Positions 18,014 to 26,973 of a DNA stretch of 64,000 bases are shown here, one piece after another. The notes below the pieces were generated by a model, which was not told the DNA's origin, ran no database searches, and worked only from the letters and a program-made list of their open reading frames with translations. The position numbers and the translations under genes were made by a program. Position 1 is the first letter of the stretch. Every line of letters starts with the position of its first letter. The stretch spans positions 1-64,000 of the forward strand of contig CAJTFD010000005.1 of NCBI GenBank assembly GCA_910575625.1. Reading direction: 5' to 3'. This DNA comes from Clostridia bacterium. GTDB taxonomy: Bacteria; Bacillota; Clostridia; Lachnospirales; Lachnospiraceae.

Positions 18014-18130
18014 TTTGATATCCTCCTCTTATTTTCCTGGGTTTTCCCATTTTGGGTCCTTATTGCCCATGACGGTATCGTGATGATGGATCTTATCTTG
18101 CATCATTTCTTTCAGGCTCCTCCCTGGCCT

Positions 18131-18217
18131 TTATAGACTGAGTATGCGGACGGTTGCGAGTACCGCGTTCAATATACACCCTACGACTGTGAGTATCTTT
18201 TTTAAGATTTTTTTCAT
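18131..18217 (-). CDS. Small hydrophobic peptide (28 aa) upstream of DUF932
   Basis: A perfect GGAGGTGG lies seven bases before the ATG at 18215-18217, and the frame ends at TAA 18131-18133. The peptide is M-K-K-I-L-K-K-I-L-T followed by an uninterrupted hydrophobic stretch V-V-G-C-I-L-N-A-V-L-A-T-V. A basic start plus a short membrane helix resembles small membrane peptides or type I toxins. A different 23-residue hydrophobic peptide holds the same place before the other DUF932 gene (43813-43884). No antisense RNA could be identified. Upstream, 18218-18421 holds no further gene. Confidence 0.55.
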   Translation of the reverse strand: MKKILKKILTVVGCILNAVLATVRILSL

Positions 18218-18421
18218 GTGTTTCCACCTCCTTTTTTGTGTGCGGATGATAGTTATCTGGGGATTTTTTCTCTGAATACTTAGGGATAAAAAATGGCCTA
18301 AACCCTGCGGATCTCAGTGTTTAAGGTCATATCCATAAGAATAATATGTGGATATAAATCCAGAAACAGCGTATTAAGGGACATAGTAAACTGTAGCGGG
18401 AAATGATAGGAGGCGTTTGAT

Positions 18422-18604
18422 GTGTTTAAAGACTATGCAGATTTTATGACTGCTAAAGAGGCTATGGAAGCACTTGGGATTGGGAAGGATCTTATGTATA
18501 GACTTTTGAATAATGGTGAGATAAAAGCTGTGCGCGTTGGTGGGAAAGTATGGCGGATCAGCCGAAAATCGCTTTCTGAGTATGCGAAAACAGGGACAAA
18601 TTAA
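18422..18604 (+). CDS. Excisionase-type helix-turn-helix protein (60 aa)
   Basis: The GTG start is supported by AGGAGG eight bases upstream. The protein has the MerR/excisionase-like HTH_17 signature: T-A-K-E-A-M-E-A-L-G-I-G-K-D-L-M-Y-R-L-L, then I-K-A-V-R-V-G-G-K-V-W-R-I-S and a terminal helix. It binds DNA, either as recombination directionality factor or as repressor. It is divergently placed from the DUF932 module, so it could control it. The related family member at 31500-31712 on the minus strand occurs in element B. Confidence 0.75.
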   Translation: MFKDYADFMTAKEAMEALGIGKDLMYRLLNNGEIKAVRVGGKVWRISRKSLSEYAKTGTN

Positions 18605-18737
18605 CAAAAAAGAGAAGCCTGCGAAATGATCTTATCAAATCTCAGGTAGTGTAAATAAGTTTGTGTTTTTGGAAATAAATGGCTCCTTTTTGGTAAGGAT
18701 TAGGATATGGAAATTCTTATCGAAAAGGAGTGTTTTT

Positions 18738-19952
18738 ATGCCAGTAGCAAAGGAACAAATTCGACAGATCATCTCAGAAAACAACTTAAGCAGCGTCACT
18801 GATGTCTATGCCCTCCTTCGGGACAGTTTCAAAGACATCTTGCAGGAACTCATGGAGGCAGAGTTGGACGCCACCCTCGGTTATGAGAAAAACCGTAAGG
18901 GGGATTTACAGACAGACAACAAACGCAATGGGCATTCCCCAAAGGACCTCAAGAGCCAGTATGGGGAGTTCCAGATTGACGTGCCTAGGGACCGGAATGG
19001 GGAGTTTGAGCCAAAGCTGATACCAAAATACCAGCGCGACATCTCCGGGATTGAAGAAAAGGTGATCTCCCTGTATGCGCGGGGGATGAGCACCAGGGAC
19101 ATCCACGACCAGCTGAATGACCTGTATGGGATCGAACTGTCTGCAGAAATGGTCAGCAGGATCACAGACAAAATCCTCCCGCAGGTCAAAGAATGGCAGT
19201 CACGCCCCCTGAACCCGGTATACCCGTTTGTATTCATGGACTGCATCCATTACAAAGTCCGGGAGGATGGGCGGATATTGAGCCGTGCAGCCTATGTTGT
19301 GCTGGGTGTGACGGCAGAGGGTTACAAGGAGATACTGAGCATTACTGTCGGGGCAAACGAAACGAGCAAGTTCTGGCTGGGAATGCTGAACGACCTGCAT
19401 GACCGCGGAGTGAAAGATGTGCTGTTTTTCTGCGTGGACGGGCTGCCGGGGTTTAAAGAGGCAATACAGGCGGTATTCCCCAAAGCGGAGATACAAAGGT
19501 GCGTCATCCACATGCTGCGCAACTCATTCAAATATGTCAGTTACAAAGACCTGAAGAAATTTGCCTCTGATTTTAAAGCCGTCTACAATGCCCCGAACGA
19601 GTCGGCCGCCCTTTCAGAGCTGGAAAACATAAAAGAGATGTGGGGAAAGAAATACCCTTACGCCATCAGCAACTGGGAAAACAATCGGGAAGATGTCAGC
19701 TCTTTCTTCCAGTTCCCGGATGACATCCGCCGGATCATGTACACCACGGACATCATAGAAGGGCTGGACCGCCAGTACCGTAAAGTGACCAAGACAAAAA
19801 GCGTATTCCCCAGTGACACGTCCTTGGAGAAAATGCTGTACCTGGCGAGCCAGAATGTAACAAAGAAATGGACCCAGAGATACCGGAACTGGGATCAGGT
19901 CTTGAACCAGCTGATCGTCCTATATGGGGAACGTCTCACGGAATATCTGTAA
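18738..19952 (+). CDS. IS256-family (mutator-type) transposase
   Basis: From the ATG at 18738 (AAAAGGAG upstream) the protein has 404 residues and is full length for the family. It shows L-M-E-A-E-L-D-A-T-L-G-Y-E, N-G-H-S-P-K and V-P-R-D-R-N-G-E-F-E in the DNA-binding half. The DDE core follows, with F-M-D-C-I-H-Y-K-V (first D), F-C-V-D-G-L-P-G-F (second D), the C-V-I-H-M-L-R-N-S motif, and T-T-D-I-I-E-G-L-D-R-Q-Y-R-K near the end. All key motifs are present, so it looks functional. Confidence 0.93.
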   Translation: MPVAKEQIRQIISENNLSSVTDVYALLRDSFKDILQELMEAELDATLGYEKNRKGDLQTDNKRNGHSPKDLKSQYGEFQIDVPRDRNGEFEPKLIPKYQRDISGIEEKVISLYARGMSTRDIHDQLNDLYGIELSAEMVSRITDKILPQVKEWQSRPLNPVYPFVFMDCIHYKVREDGRILSRAAYVVLGVTAEGYKEILSITVGANETSKFWLGMLNDLHDRGVKDVLFFCVDGLPGFKEAIQAVFPKAEIQRCVIHMLRNSFKYVSYKDLKKFASDFKAVYNAPNESAALSELENIKEMWGKKYPYAISNWENNREDVSSFFQFPDDIRRIMYTTDIIEGLDRQYRKVTKTKSVFPSDTSLEKMLYLASQNVTKKWTQRYRNWDQVLNQLIVLYGERLTEYL

Positions 19953-19960
19953 AAAAGACC

Positions 19961-19992
19961 GGGATGGCAACATTTGAAAACCCTGCCATCCC
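19961..19992 (+). terminator. Hairpin after the IS256 transposase
   Basis: GGGATGGCA pairs with TGCCATCCC around a 14-base loop, eight bases after the stop codon. No T-run follows. Confidence 0.5.
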
Positions 19993-20224
19993 AGCCTTAT
20001 TCCATCGGCATTTATATTATTGCCAGAATATCCCATCCTTATTCCGGAGGCCGGGTGTGGGCAGAGCCCACGGAAAGGGCAATGATAAAATGCCTGTTTG
20101 CCATATAAAAAAACGAAAAAAATGTATAGGTTTCGTCTGAATGGTTATACTATAAATAAAAGAAATAATTCGACAGTCCCAAAAACATAAAACCGACAAA
20201 AACCTCTTACATATCTAATTCTTA

Positions 20225-20620
20225 TCAGGAAAGTCTAAAATCCATAGACACAAGATTTTTTACAGCCTCCAGATCATCCTCAGACATATTTACATCAATT
20301 CCAAAGAATCCCGCTACACCTTTTGCGATTGTCTTCGCTACAAGTTTTCCAGTTGCTAATGCTTCTGAATCTTTATCCAATGCCTTCATTCTCAGTTCCA
20401 TATAAATACTTTTACTTATATCTGCAAGACTTTCCAGACCATACAGTGAAATAACAACACATCTATGCTTTTTCTCTTCCTGCAAAAATGGAGCAAGAGC
20501 CTTTTCAATATAGTATGTCTTTCCTGAACCCCATTCCCCTGTCAACATTATAGCAGTGTTCGTCTTATCCTCATCAAGATAATGTTTTATATAACTGTTT
20601 AATTCGGCAGCTGTCATCAT
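20225..20620 (-). pseudogene. KAP-type P-loop NTPase, N-terminal fragment
   Basis: The 131-residue frame starts T-A-A-E-L-N-S-Y-I-K-H-Y-L and has a Walker A G-E-W-G-S-G-K-T-Y at about 28-36, then V-V-I-S-L-Y-G-L-E-S. This is the start of a KAP family NTPase, proteins often involved in phage exclusion. Complete members have several hundred residues, with a Walker B soon after the point where this frame stops (S-M-D-F). The loss lies on the side of the IS256 copy, so the deletion may be linked to it. The fragment is probably not functional. Confidence 0.75.
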
Positions 20621-20656
20621 GGCATTGAGATTTCCGATGAAATATATAAGGATATC

Positions 20657-21133
20657 GTGGAGGTCATCGCAGGGTTGTCCGACGTTATGTCAAAGATCCA
20701 ATACAATGAGTTCGTGACTGAGCTAAATAAAATAACACAAAAGCCATTGAGCGCTAGAGTCGATAGGATAAATTACTACTTATCCCAACATGAGAGCACA
20801 AAAATCTATCAGTTCCAATCTATAAAAGTCGCTAAGGCAACTTTTTACTACATAAAAAAAGAAGGCATGTTTCCATTTGTTTTAAATGAAAGTATCACGG
20901 AGATTGAAAAACTGAGGAAACTCTTAGAAGAAAATAAAGAGTCAGAAGTAGGAGATATCTTTCGAAAGATGTTTGATCTGGAAATGCCAGAATGTTTCAA
21001 CGATAAAGAACAGGTTAGGTTTATGACTCTATGTGTCCAAGAAAATGCAGGATGGTTCAAAAAGTGGTGTTTCAGACGCTATGAATATGGAGTGGAATTG
21101 ATGCCATGTGGAGAGAATAGGAGGGAAGCCTGA
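20657..21133 (+). CDS. Unknown protein upstream of the SF3 helicase, possibly 5'-truncated
   Basis: The annotated start is GTG at 20657, but the frame is open upstream to at least 20612 (I-E-I-S-D-E-I-Y-K-D-I precedes it), directly at the junction with the divergent NTPase fragment, so the native 5' end is probably lost. The product is helical with no recognised domain: P-L-S-A-R-V-D-R-I-N-Y-Y-L-S and a C-terminal W-F-K-K-W-C-F-R-R-Y-E-Y-G. Its stop overlaps the helicase start by one base, so it belongs to the same operon; primase-associated function is only a guess. Confidence 0.5.
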   Translation: MEVIAGLSDVMSKIQYNEFVTELNKITQKPLSARVDRINYYLSQHESTKIYQFQSIKVAKATFYYIKKEGMFPFVLNESITEIEKLRKLLEENKESEVGDIFRKMFDLEMPECFNDKEQVRFMTLCVQENAGWFKKWCFRRYEYGVELMPCGENRREA

Positions 21134-22494
21134 TGTCGAAAAAAAGAAAAAAGGAGAAAAATCTTATGGATGAGGTATATGCTGCTTCTGAAACGTATTC
21201 CGGAAAAAAACTCACTCCGGGCTTATTACGATCACTCAGTGACTTGATCTGTAAGAACTTTTTCTTTTTAGAAACGGATAGTTCGAGCCTATATATTTAC
21301 TATCAGGATTATTTTCAGCCATTTACATTCTCGTTTGGCGAGAAGTTCCTTGAAGGATTTTTTAGGGAAAATGGTTTGGATTTTCCTTTCAGATCCGCTG
21401 ATTACAAGGAACTGATAAGATTAATTAGGGGAAAGAAGCGGGAAGTAAAATCCCTGAACGAGTGCAGGACAAATGAGCATCGTATTTTGTATAATGACGG
21501 GGTCCTGGATATCCGTGATGGATTGATGCACGAACCACGTAGGGAAGATTATTTGTTTTTAAAGATAGCATATGACTTGGAGTGGGATAAGAAATTTAGC
21601 CCAACTCCAGAAGCGAGGGGGTTTATACAGAGGTTTTGTGGCGATAATCCTGAAATGGAGAGATATCTGTGGGAACTCATCGGCTATCTGCTAAGTGGGT
21701 ATAATAAAAAGATCATCGTAGTTTTTTGGGGTCCAGGAGGGAGCGGGAAATCAACATTGGCCAATATGATCCGCCGCATATGTGGCCCTTCAGCATGTGT
21801 TTCCATAGGCATAAAAGAATTATCCAAGTCTTTTAAGCTCGCAGAATTGCAAGGCAAGCGCCTATGTATCGATTCAGATATGGATGCGACTGTATTATAT
21901 CCAAAAGATATTGGAATCTTAAAGAGACTTACCGGAAAAGATTCCATCATGGGTGAGCGTAAATATGAGAATCCCTTTTATTTTCAGAATCAGGCAAAAT
22001 TCTTAATGTGTATGAATTCAGCAATCCGGATTGATACAGATGAGGAGACACAACCGTTCCTCGACCGTTTTAGAGGCTTTGAACCAGCTAGCGCGATTCC
22101 TGATGGAGAACAGAAATATGATATGGATCAGATACTCGATGAAAATAGGCAATATTTTTTGCACGAAGCGATGAAAGGCTTGATACGGCTGTTCGATAAC
22201 GATTTTAAATTCTCATATTTTGGGCCGGACAGGGAATTTATTAAAAATGTCCATATGAGAGCAGATATGAGTATCAAGGAGTTTTTATCCGCACGCTGTA
22301 AATTTAAGGAAGAGTATTGTGAAAAGTTTTCTGATCTATATGCTGCTTACAAAACATATGCCATCGTCAATGGATATGACTTCGTGAACAGAAAGCGTTT
22401 TTCCAAAGTTTTATGTGAGAAATACGATCTAACGAAAAGCCGGACAAGTTCAGAGAGGATTATAAACGGCATCCAGTTAAAGATCGAACAATGA
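21133..22494 (+). CDS. SF3/D5-type primase-helicase
   Basis: A 453-residue protein. The N-terminal 150 residues have the D5_N-like words I-L-Y-N-D-G-V-L-D-I-R-D-G. Superfamily 3 helicase motifs follow: Walker A W-G-P-G-G-S-G-K-S-T at 199-208, the L-C-I-D-S-D-M-D (Walker B) region near 245 and F-L-M-C-M-N-S (motif C) near 290. Phage, P4-like satellites and plasmids use such helicases for replication initiation. No primase catalytic domain is visible, so it is a helicase that may work with a separate primase. It replicates element A; the 22495-23095 gap behind it holds only remnants. Confidence 0.85.
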   Translation: MSKKRKKEKNLMDEVYAASETYSGKKLTPGLLRSLSDLICKNFFFLETDSSSLYIYYQDYFQPFTFSFGEKFLEGFFRENGLDFPFRSADYKELIRLIRGKKREVKSLNECRTNEHRILYNDGVLDIRDGLMHEPRREDYLFLKIAYDLEWDKKFSPTPEARGFIQRFCGDNPEMERYLWELIGYLLSGYNKKIIVVFWGPGGSGKSTLANMIRRICGPSACVSIGIKELSKSFKLAELQGKRLCIDSDMDATVLYPKDIGILKRLTGKDSIMGERKYENPFYFQNQAKFLMCMNSAIRIDTDEETQPFLDRFRGFEPASAIPDGEQKYDMDQILDENRQYFLHEAMKGLIRLFDNDFKFSYFGPDREFIKNVHMRADMSIKEFLSARCKFKEEYCEKFSDLYAAYKTYAIVNGYDFVNRKRFSKVLCEKYDLTKSRTSSERIINGIQLKIEQ

Positions 22495-22931
22495 CGGATG
22501 ACACATTGGTATAAAAACTTTTTATATTTGTATATATTATAATTTTTTATTTTTTTAGAAAATAATCTGTCATCTGCCATAACTATCATAAAATGATGAA
22601 AAATGCGCGAAAATAATCTGATGTTTTTGTTTGTACAGTATAAACAAAAAATTACTAAAACCTTCAAAAAGTACTGGGAAGACGGGACGAGATAGCAAAA
22701 TCAAAAACCCAGGTGAATGATTTGTTGGAGCTAATGCAGATCTGTAAAGGAAAGTATGTAGCTAGGTGGCTAAGCCCCCTAAGCGTACCCCCAAAACCAA
22801 GAATAATGCAAGTATATATATGTTGTTCAGATGTATAAGCTATCGGAAAATCAGGACGCCGTTAAAACCTTTAGCCTCTTTAATGTTAAAGCCCAATTAT
22901 ATAAAGATATATTATTATACAGAGGCGGAAA

Positions 22932-23083
22932 GAGTATGTGCAATATATATTTAAAAATTTGGAGCATGAAAACTTTTATTCTGAGTACCTGTCCCAGGCA
23001 AAAATGCCCTATATTTCTGGGAAGGCATTAAGCTAAGGTCGTCTGAATATACAAAAAAAGTAATATATTATAAAAACGAATAG
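22932..23083 (+). pseudogene. Possible internally deleted DUF6075-like remnant
   Basis: In one frame L-E-H-E-N-F-Y-S-E-Y-L-S-Q-A-K matches the N-terminal pattern of the DUF6075 protein at 58687 (E-E-H-E-K-F-Y-F-E-K-L-E-Q-A-R). In the next frame Y-F-W-E-G-I-K-L-R-S-S-E-Y matches its C-terminal Y-F-W-Q-G-I-K-L-R-Y-P-E-Y. The pieces adjoin, so the middle would be deleted. This is a by-eye resemblance only. The remainder of 22495-23095 is AT-rich with no supported gene. Confidence 0.3.
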
Positions 23084-23095
23084 GAGGAGAGTATA

Positions 23096-23443
23096 GTGTC
23101 AGCTAAAAAACAAGCAGAATTGGTAGAAGCGATAAATAGTGGGAATCGTAAAAGAATTGTAGCTCTGCTACTGGGAGAGCCGGAAAAAAAGGAAGAACCA
23201 ACGGAAAAGGAAGAACCAGCTGAAAAGAAAAAGCTGGAGGACAAGAAAAGACCAGAAGTTCCAATCCATCTCAAGTTTGCCTTAACGTTGGAAGAAGAAG
23301 CAGCTTACTTTGGAATTGGAATTAACCGATTACGCGAAATTTCAAATGAGAAAAATTGTGGATTTGTACTTTTTGTCGGAACTAAAAGGCTGATAAAACG
23401 GTCAAAATCGGAAACGTATCTTGAAAATATCAGTACCCTCTAA
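23096..23443 (+). CDS. xis: Tn916-type excisionase with an extended N-terminus
   Basis: The GTG start is preceded by GGAGGAGAG. The C-terminal 65 residues carry the Tn916 Xis pattern: L-T-L-E-E-E-A-A-Y-F-G-I-G-I-N-R-L-R-E-I, then F-V-L-F-V-G-T-K-R-L-I-K-R and a terminal L-E-N-I. The first 50 residues are unusual: a lysine- and glutamate-rich stretch with E-E-P-T-E-K/E-E-P-A-E-K repeats, absent from the 65-residue homologue at 52559. The protein would direct excision of element A with the integrase downstream. The extension may be a linker fused by chance. Confidence 0.85.
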   Translation: MSAKKQAELVEAINSGNRKRIVALLLGEPEKKEEPTEKEEPAEKKKLEDKKRPEVPIHLKFALTLEEEAAYFGIGINRLREISNEKNCGFVLFVGTKRLIKRSKSETYLENISTL

Positions 23444-23476
23444 TTAAGAAAGATTACCGATAAACAGTTTGTACAG

Positions 23477-23521
23477 AAGGAGAACCCTATATACATAATA
23501 AAAAATATAGGACTCTCCTTC
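23477..23521 (+). terminator. Hairpin between xis and int of element A
   Basis: AAGGAGAACCCTATATA pairs imperfectly with TATAGGACTCTCCTT. It lies in the xis-int gap like the hairpin at 52766-52794 of element B and could limit read-through into int. Confidence 0.55.
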
Positions 23522-23548
23522 ATCAGTAAAACAGGGAGAAAATCACAT

Positions 23549-24780
23549 ATGCCAGCAAAAAGAAAAGACCATAAAGGAAGAGTGTTAAAAGAAGGCGAAT
23601 CTTACCGTAAAAGTGATGGACGGTATATGTTCCGCTACATATCAAGCGATGGAAAACGACATACGATCTACGAACAGGACTTAAATGCCCTGCGCGAAAA
23701 AGAGAAAAAATAAACAGGGACCTCACCATAGGAATCCGCATCGGCGAAGACAATATAACACTTAATGATATCTACGAAATGTGGAAGAAAGACAAAAATA
23801 CGCTGAAGCAGACAACAAAGGGAAATTACATCTACATGTATGATCATTTTGTAAAAGAAGGATTTGGATGCACGAAGTTAAAAGATATCCGTAAATCGGA
23901 TGTCCGCCGTTTTTACAACAGCCTGCTGGATGCAAAACGTTTAAAAGTAAATACTTTAGACAGTATCCATACAGTAGTCCACCAACTTTTTAACTTGGCA
24001 GCGGATGACTTATATATCCGGATCGATCCATCAGATGGTGTCATGGGTGAATACAAAAGGGCTCATAATATGGATATCCCCAAAAGACCTGCCCTCACGA
24101 TCCCCCAGCAGGAAGCGTTCATCAGGTACACAGGGGAGATCCCTAAATATAAACATTGGAAACCGCTGTTCACATTCTTCCTGGGGACAGGATGCCGAGT
24201 TTCTGAAGTGGTGGATCTCAGATGGGAAGATATCCACATGGATGACGGGTACATAGACATCAATCACAATATGGTATATTATCAGCGTGACCAAGGTAAA
24301 TGCTATTTTTCTATCAGTACCCCAAAAACAGAAGCAGGCTCACGTATCATCCCCATGCTCCCCGAAGTAAGACAAGCACTTTTAGACAAAAAAAGCTATC
24401 AAAAAGAGGTCGGGCTTGTCTGCAATGCAGACATTGACGGATATACAGATTTTATATTCCTAAACCGTTTCGGAAATCCGCATAATCCCCAAACGATCAA
24501 CCGTACGATCAAGCGGATAACTCTCTCTTATAACGAAGAAGAAATGGAATCAGCGGACCGGGAAGGCCGTGAGGCTATCCTGATCCCTCCGTTCAGCTGT
24601 CATAATCTACGGCATGCATTCTGTACCCGTTATTGTGAGAATGAAACAAATCTGAAAGTCATCCAAGAGATCATGGGACATAAAGACATTGCAACGACTA
24701 TGGAGGTCTATGCTGAAGCTACAAAAGATACAAAAGTCAAGTCTTTTGAAAATCTGGAAGGTAAGATACAGATTTCATAA
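23549..24780 (+). pseudogene. int: Tn916-type tyrosine integrase, frameshifted at an A6 run
   Basis: The ATG at 23549 opens a frame with the Tn916 Int arm-binding domain (R-K-S-D-G-R-Y-M-F-R-Y). It stops at 23711-23713, just after A6 (23705-23710). A shift of one base gives I-N-R-D-L-T-I-G and the complete remainder. The catalytic set is intact: R in G-C-R-V-S-E-V-V-D-L-R-W, H-x-x-R in H-N-L-R-H-A-F, G-H-K-D and the Y in M-E-V-Y-A-E. The 333-residue second frame alone lacks the arm-binding domain. Programmed slippage, decay or sequencing error are all possible. It ends element A on the right. Confidence 0.85.
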
Positions 24781-24868
24781 GGATCGGTTTTTAAAGCTTT
24801 GCAATATTTTTAATATTGACCAATGATAGCTTATGGGTTATCATTAAATGGATAAGAGAGGATCACAA

Positions 24869-25238
24869 ATGTATAAGGTATATTTTTATCAGGATAAGAA
24901 CGGAAAACAGCCTGTCAAAGAATACCTGGATAGACTAGAGAAGAAATCTTTAAAAAGCAAAGATGCCAGAATAAAATATAATAAATTCGACCAATACATT
25001 GCGATATCAAGAAAATATGGGATTGCAGCGGGGGGGGACCATTTATCAAACATTTAGATGGGGAAATATGGGATCTGCGGTCATTAAGAGATAGGATCTT
25101 ATTCTTTGCATGGTATAATGATTCTTTTATCCTGTTAAGCTGTTTTATGAAAAACACGAAAAAACACCGAAGAGAGAAATCGAAAAAGCACGGCATATGA
25201 TGGAAGATTTTAAAGAAAGGAGTCGTAGATATGAATAA
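24869..25238 (+). pseudogene. HigB/Gp49-type RelE-superfamily toxin, frameshifted at G8
   Basis: The ATG at 24869 follows AGAGAGGA. The frame encodes Y-F-Y-Q-D-K-N-G-K-Q-P-V-K-E-Y-L, the typical start of phage-derived Gp49/HigB toxins, and breaks at a run of eight G (25030-25037). Skipping one G gives K-H-L-D-G-E-I-W-D-L-R-S-L-R-D-R-I-L-F-F-A-W, the conserved core, and the frame then ends at 25238, overlapping the antitoxin start at 25231. HigB toxins cleave mRNA on the ribosome. As read, the toxin is inactive. Confidence 0.8.
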
Positions 25239-25539
25239 AAAAGCAATACCCTCCCCAATCGGAGAAAGCTGGGATTCATACCGAAAAAAGCATTATTCCT
25301 CTGAGGAGATCATAGAAAATGATCTGATTGCAGGATTAGTCGGAGAAATGATCAACGCAAGGAAAGAGCAGAGCATATCACAAAGAGAACTGGAAGCGAT
25401 CAGTGGAATACGGCAGTCTGTTATTGCGAGAATGGAGAGCGGAAAAACAGATCCTCAATTATCCACAATCTTAAAGTTATTGATTCCAATGGGAAAGACA
25501 CTCGCAGTTGTGCCATTAGGGTCAAACCGTAGAGATTAG
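25231..25539 (+). CDS. HigA-like XRE antitoxin
   Basis: A 102-residue protein with a central helix-turn-helix: A-R-K-E-Q-S-I-S-Q-R-E-L-E-A-I-S-G-I at about 46-63, then S-V-I-A-R-M-E-S-G-K and L-S-T-I-L-K-L-L. The start overlaps the end of the HigB-like toxin frame by eight bases and has AAAGAAAGGAG upstream, so this is the usual toxin-first HigBA operon. The antitoxin is intact although the toxin reading frame is broken. It would neutralise the toxin and repress the operon. Confidence 0.85.
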   Translation: MNKKAIPSPIGESWDSYRKKHYSSEEIIENDLIAGLVGEMINARKEQSISQRELEAISGIRQSVIARMESGKTDPQLSTILKLLIPMGKTLAVVPLGSNRRD

Positions 25540-25780
25540 GAAATAAAATCTGGTGGAAAAATTAAAGATCTTCTGATAACTAACTTGATGCCGCAAGGAG
25601 TATATGATAAAATGGGATAAGATAAAAGTGGGGATAGGAGGCAAGAGTCCCCGTTGCAGACGCTCCTTTTATTGATAGGGAACGCAATATTCTGGCTATA
25701 AGATAAATAAAAATGTGTGTTTTGAAAGACGGAAGGATGACCATAAGTGAATTTTTGTTGCTGACAGGAGACAGGACACA

Positions 25781-26203
25781 ATGGAAAGTAAGATGATCAC
25801 GTTTACATTGGCCGGGATGACCTTTGAATATGATGAAGAAAAGAACCGGAAGAATATCTGTAAACATGGCATTTCGTTTAAAAGTGCAGCACGTGTGTTC
25901 TTCGATTATGACCGCATTGAGTTTTTTGATGAAGAGAATAGTGACGATGAGGAGCGGTTTGATACTATAGGCGATACATCGGCAGGAAGTTTTAGCTTAA
26001 AAGGAAAAAACGGTCTGAGTGATCCCGGAATGCTCATAGGGCATATCGAACAGACATCGGGATGCATAAATGAGATCCTTTTTGTTGTATATACAGAAAG
26101 GATACATGTGGAAGCAGATGGTTCCAGGACAGATACTACCCGGCTGATATCAGCGAGGCTGGCAACTGATTTCGAAAGGGGGCTTTATTATGGTAAATGC
26201 TAG
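25781..26203 (+). CDS. BrnT-like toxin
   Basis: The N-terminal half matches BrnT ribonuclease toxins: F-E-Y-D-E-E-K-N-R-K-N-I-C-K-H-G-I-S-F at about 15-33, then A-A-R-V-F-F-D and E-E-R-F-D-T-I-G. The C-terminal part T-R-L-I-S-A-R-L-A-T is the usual R-I-I-S-A-R-x-A region. At 140 residues it is longer than the usual 90-100, with an insertion of about 40 residues (S-A-G-S-F-S-L-K-G-K-N onward). The RBS AGGAGACAGG stands before the start. The BrnA-like gene overlaps its 3' end. Confidence 0.8.
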   Translation: MESKMITFTLAGMTFEYDEEKNRKNICKHGISFKSAARVFFDYDRIEFFDEENSDDEERFDTIGDTSAGSFSLKGKNGLSDPGMLIGHIEQTSGCINEILFVVYTERIHVEADGSRTDTTRLISARLATDFERGLYYGKC

Positions 26204-26381
26204 GGATATGACGAAAGCAATGAGGGAAGAACTTACATTTTCAAAAGAGGAAATAGATGAGTTGATGAGGGCAAAGACGATGCCGATCACTTTTGATACG
26301 GACTGCCCTGAAACTACGCCCGAAAGAGCTTTAAAATTTAAAAGGGTAAATCCTCCCCGGCAGGTAAAAAATATTGGCTGA
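26190..26381 (+). CDS. BrnA-like antitoxin
   Basis: A 63-residue protein whose start lies 14 bases inside the toxin gene, preceded by AAAGGGGG. Features are a helical middle (F-S-K-E-E-I-D-E-L-M-R-A-K-T) and a C-terminus with F-D-T-D-C-P-E-T-T-P-E. The position and size fit the antitoxin of the BrnT gene, although the ribbon-helix-helix region of classic BrnA is not obvious, so the assignment rests mostly on gene order. Confidence 0.65.
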   Translation: MVNARDMTKAMREELTFSKEEIDELMRAKTMPITFDTDCPETTPERALKFKRVNPPRQVKNIG

Positions 26382-26604
26382 CACCATCTGACACAAATCT
26401 GACACCAGATCATGTGTCAGATATAACGAGAAACAAAAATTTATGTGTGAGCGCAATAGGGAGAATGCAGTAAATAAAGGCTTTTGCAGCCTTGTAGGCA
26501 TTGGTAAAAAAGCTGGTTTAAGTTCCCGACGATGAAGAGCATCGATAAGTAAGACCTAGTGTTTATGCGGGTTTGCGGTATTTTGGATTCTTGAAAACTG
26601 TTCC

Positions 26605-26626
26605 ATTGTACCAATTTTGTACCAAA
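26605..26626 (+). repeat. Two 11-base direct repeats (TTGTACCAA type)
   Basis: ATTGTACCAAT and TTTGTACCAAA stand head to tail. Nearby are CCCGACGATGAAGA (26527) and GGTATTTTGGA (26576); the same words recur near 58297-58460. The interval 26382-26973 otherwise holds no gene. These may be integrase arm-type sites of a lost element. Confidence 0.4.
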
Positions 26627-26670
26627 TAAAACGAGATATTTGAAAGATTATAAAGATTTTTGGGCAAAGG

Positions 26671-26708
26671 TCCGTGGGATGCACACACATCCTGCGGGCT
26701 TTTTTTGC
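26671..26708 (+). terminator. Terminator-like hairpin with T7
   Basis: GGGATG and CATCCTGCGGG form an imperfect stem around CACACA, followed by TTTTTTT. It ends the toxin-antitoxin transcription unit or an older unit. Confidence 0.6.
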
Positions 26709-26973
26709 ATCCACTCATACTTCTGCATTCTGCATAAAGTTGTAAAACTTTAAAGTATTATCTATATGGGCTACTATCTTCAGATTGTGTCTAAAAGGCA
26801 TTATCAATGCTATCAAAAATAAAAATTGATTTTTCTTTGAAAATCTGATATAGTCATAAAAGAGCATTGAGTTAACGCGATTCAAAGATAACGAATAATC
26901 AAACTTATGAAAGTGCATTGTAAAATGTAGCAGTTTACTCCAGCTCAATAATTTTTGAAAAGGAGAACATATC

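Larger units (their letters stand above)
18645..19992 (+). mobile_element. IS256-family insertion sequence (right end not found)
   Basis: The left end GGTAGTGTAAATAAGTTTGTG starts at 18645. The matching right inverted repeat was not found after the transposase, up to the KAP gene remnant at 20225, so the right boundary given is only that of the transposase terminator. The element lies between the HTH gene and a truncated NTPase, and a deletion on its right side is likely. Confidence 0.65.

Noticed and set aside
20225..20620. Complete KAP NTPase defence gene
   Set aside because: Only the Walker A part remains; the frame stops where the Walker B should begin.
26605..26626. CRISPR or satellite repeats
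   Set aside because: Only two short copies; more like a protein-binding site.
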